Shown: one piece after another, positions 62,536 through 64,000 of the stretch
Numbering within the stretch: the stretch's first letter is position 1
Layout: the number at the start of each line of letters is the position of its first letter
Source of the DNA: SKKY01 sp965228015
Lineage (GTDB): Bacteria; Bacillota; Peptococcia; Peptococcales; SKKY01
Direction: 5' to 3'
Assembly: GCA_965228015.1 (NCBI GenBank)
Contig: OZ245787.1
Span: 1,240,001-1,304,000, forward strand
DNA length: 64,000 bases
Program-made: the position numbers and the translations under genes
Notes under the pieces: generated by a model
Databases searched by the model: none
The model's input: the letters and a program-made list of their open reading frames with translations, nothing else
Told to the model about the DNA's origin: nothing

Positions 62536-62564
62536 AGTATACTTTGTATGCCTGTATACAACAA
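62536..62564 (-). promoter_or_regulatory. Promoter of the carboxylase gene
   Basis: TTGTTG (62559-62564), 17 bases, TATACT (62536-62541) on the minus strand. The spacer and -10 hold repeated GTATAC-like elements (GTATACAGGCATAC...GTATAC) that may be an operator. Intergenic stretch 62481-62572. Confidence 0.6.
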
Positions 62565-62572
62565 CACTTATT

Positions 62573-63031
62573 TCAAATTTTAAGCAAAAATACTTCTCCC
62601 AGGCCGGTTATATTGTATATAGTATTCTGTCCTTCAATTATTACCGGTTCTTTATCGATTTTTATTTCATTATCATCAAGGAGGGGGTAATATATTTCTC
62701 CGGATATTCTCCAAATCAAGTCTTTTCCTTTTTTATTGAAAAATTCCTGCCTACCTGAGACATTAATCTTCCTTGCCATAAAATTATAAAAACAAGCATC
62801 CCCAATAAGATTAAAAAGAGATGCCATATTTTCAGGTTTAATAAATTCATTTTTGTTTTCATCTAAAATTATTTCATAAACTTCGGTTTCCTTTGTAAAA
62901 AAATATTCTTTGGAGTACTCGAGAAGATAAAAGATTTCTTTTTCATTAATCAAAATAAGAATTTTTTCAGGATTCCAGTTACCTGAAGCAACTAATTCGT
63001 GACTTCTGTAAGTCTTCTTTTTGACTAACAT
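62573..63031 (-). CDS. Uncharacterised protein downstream of mreB/mbl
   Basis: Unrecognised 152-residue soluble protein without signal peptide or TM. Mixed beta-rich sequence: LILINEKEIFYLLEYSKEYFF at the middle-left, ISGEIYYPLLDDNEIK, and a hydrophobic C-terminal strand ITGLGEVFLLKI. It starts 16 bases after mreB with an AAAGGAG site, so it is probably co-transcribed. No enzymatic motif can be seen; function unknown. Confidence 0.65.
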   Translation of the reverse strand: MLVKKKTYRSHELVASGNWNPEKILILINEKEIFYLLEYSKEYFFTKETEVYEIILDENKNEFIKPENMASLFNLIGDACFYNFMARKINVSGRQEFFNKKGKDLIWRISGEIYYPLLDDNEIKIDKEPVIIEGQNTIYNITGLGEVFLLKI

Positions 63032-63047
63032 ATCTTTCTCCTTTATC

Positions 63048-64000
63048 TTAAACTTGAGGTTTATTGTTATATGTTATTTTTTCTATATTTTCTAAGGCAA
63101 AACCAGTACCTATTGCAACACAAGAAATTGCATCTTCTGGTATATATACATGAAGTCCTGTTTTTTCAGATATTAAGGAATCAAGACCGTGCAGAAGAGC
63201 TCCTCCCCCCGTCAAAATAATTCCCTTATTAATAATATCCCCAGCTAATTCAGGAGGAGTTTTTTCTAATACATCTTTTGTAACGGCAACAATTGCATCT
63301 AATGGTTCTGCAATAGATTCATTTACTTCTTCTATTGTCAATGTGATTATTCTTGGAAGTCCTGTAACAAGATCTCTTCCTCTAACCTCAAAAGTCTCTC
63401 CTGGTCTTAATGATGGATACGCACTTCCGATAGCCATTTTTACATCTTCTGCTGATCTCTCACCAATAAGTACATTATGTTTTCTTCTTACATATCTGAC
63501 AATGGATTCATCAAACTTATCTCCACCAATTCTTACAGAATTAGAATAAACAACTCCGCCGAGTGATAATACCGCAACATCTGTAGTACCTCCACCAATA
63601 TCAACTACCATGGAGCCGCTGGGTTGAGAAATATCTACCCCTGCTCCCAAAGCCGCAGCAACTGGCTCCTCTATTAAATATGCTTGTTTCGCTCCAGCAG
63701 AAAGCGCCGCCTGTTTAACAGCTCTCTCCTCAACACCTGTAACCCCTGATGGTATACAAATCATTATTCTGGGTTTGAAAAATTTATTTGTTCCCAATGC
63801 TTTTTTTATAAAATACTTAAGCATTTTTTCAGTAATATCATAATCTGCAATAACCCCTTCTCTTAATGGTCTTATTGCAATAATGTTACCTGGTGTTCTT
63901 CCAAGCATTTGTCTCGCTTCTTCACCTACAGCAAGAACCTTTTCCGTTGCACTGTCAATTGCCACAACTGAAGGTTCTTGTAATACAACACCTTGCCCTT
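63048..64000 (-). CDS. mreB: Rod-shape cytoskeletal protein MreB/Mbl (runs off window)
   Basis: Actin-like ATPase directing lateral cell-wall synthesis. Visible sequence includes EPSVVAIDSATEKVLAVGEEA, EGVIADYDITEKML, phosphate 2 motif VVDIGGGTTDVAVLS, VRIGGDKFDESIVRYVRRK and adenosine motif GIILTGGGALLHGLD. The first few residues lie beyond position 64000; the visible 305-residue portion is nearly the complete chain. Proximity to flgF/flgG indicates the Mbl paralogue, but that choice is inference. Confidence 0.92.
   Translation of the reverse strand, partial: GQGVVLQEPSVVAIDSATEKVLAVGEEARQMLGRTPGNIIAIRPLREGVIADYDITEKMLKYFIKKALGTNKFFKPRIMICIPSGVTGVEERAVKQAALSAGAKQAYLIEEPVAAALGAGVDISQPSGSMVVDIGGGTTDVAVLSLGGVVYSNSVRIGGDKFDESIVRYVRRKHNVLIGERSAEDVKMAIGSAYPSLRPGETFEVRGRDLVTGLPRIITLTIEEVNESIAEPLDAIVAVTKDVLEKTPPELAGDIINKGIILTGGGALLHGLDSLISEKTGLHVYIPEDAISCVAIGTGFALENIEKITYNNKPQV

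Overview
The window is AT-rich, almost entirely minus-strand DNA from an anaerobic low-GC Firmicute. Gene content (Mbl/MreB next to flhO/flhP-type rod genes, clpX-clpP-tig, AroF-type DAHP synthase, AroH chorismate mutase, a SigH-like sigma factor, a GerMN lipoprotein, biotin-dependent decarboxylase alpha subunit) fits Clostridia in the broad sense, possibly Halanaerobiales; that placement is inference, and the two 16S genes here would settle it.

Layout. 1-4.9 kb: proteostasis block (lon partial, clpX, clpP, tig). 5.0-5.85 kb: eight tRNA genes behind one near-consensus promoter. 5.9-12.9 kb: RNase PH-RdgB fusion, metallo-beta-lactamase-fold protein, SH3/AMIN cell-wall amidase, lgt, orphan solute-binding lipoprotein, ArsR-type regulator. 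13-14.9 kb: membrane protein, GerMN lipoprotein and a small plus-strand membrane protein. 14.9-19.8 kb: autoregulated efflux operon (adaptor, RND pump, TetR) with two TetR-type palindromes around its promoter. 19.8-27.7 kb: an aromatic amino-acid operon aroF-pheA-tyrA-aroA-aroE-aroC-aroB-aroH with a Phe/Tyr-containing leader peptide and terminator in its leader. 27.8-34.2 kb: thioesterase, Fpg-like protein, thiI-iscS, SigH-like sigma, iscR-iscS-iscU. 34.4-44.8 kb: two tandem rRNA operons. 44.8-50.6 kb: putative D-glutamate cyclase (two subunits) plus 5-oxoprolinase PxpABC and a phosphohexomutase. 50.7-52.1 kb: ISL3-type insertion sequence. 52.1-58.5 kb: SGNH hydrolase, lipid kinase, heterodimeric ABC exporter, DMT and ZIP transporters. 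58.6-64 kb: flagellar rod genes, biotin-dependent decarboxylase/carboxylase subunit and MreB/Mbl.

A major caveat: about a dozen genes are broken. Nearly every frameshift is repaired by adding one base to a short homopolymer, usually A/T, and the in-frame stops are explicable by single C-to-T or G-to-A changes. This looks more like systematic base-calling contraction than biological decay, although a mismatch-repair defect could leave the same signature. I annotate these loci as the genes they would be if repaired and name every lesion.

The most interesting regulatory candidates are the aromatic operon leader (20-residue peptide overlapping a terminator, with a possible antiterminator) and the tandem TetR operators. 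The most interesting protein is an Fpg/Nei-fold protein that lacks the catalytic N-terminus and zinc finger. The best metabolic module is the D-glutamate/5-oxoproline operon, whose promoter carries an insertion sequence.
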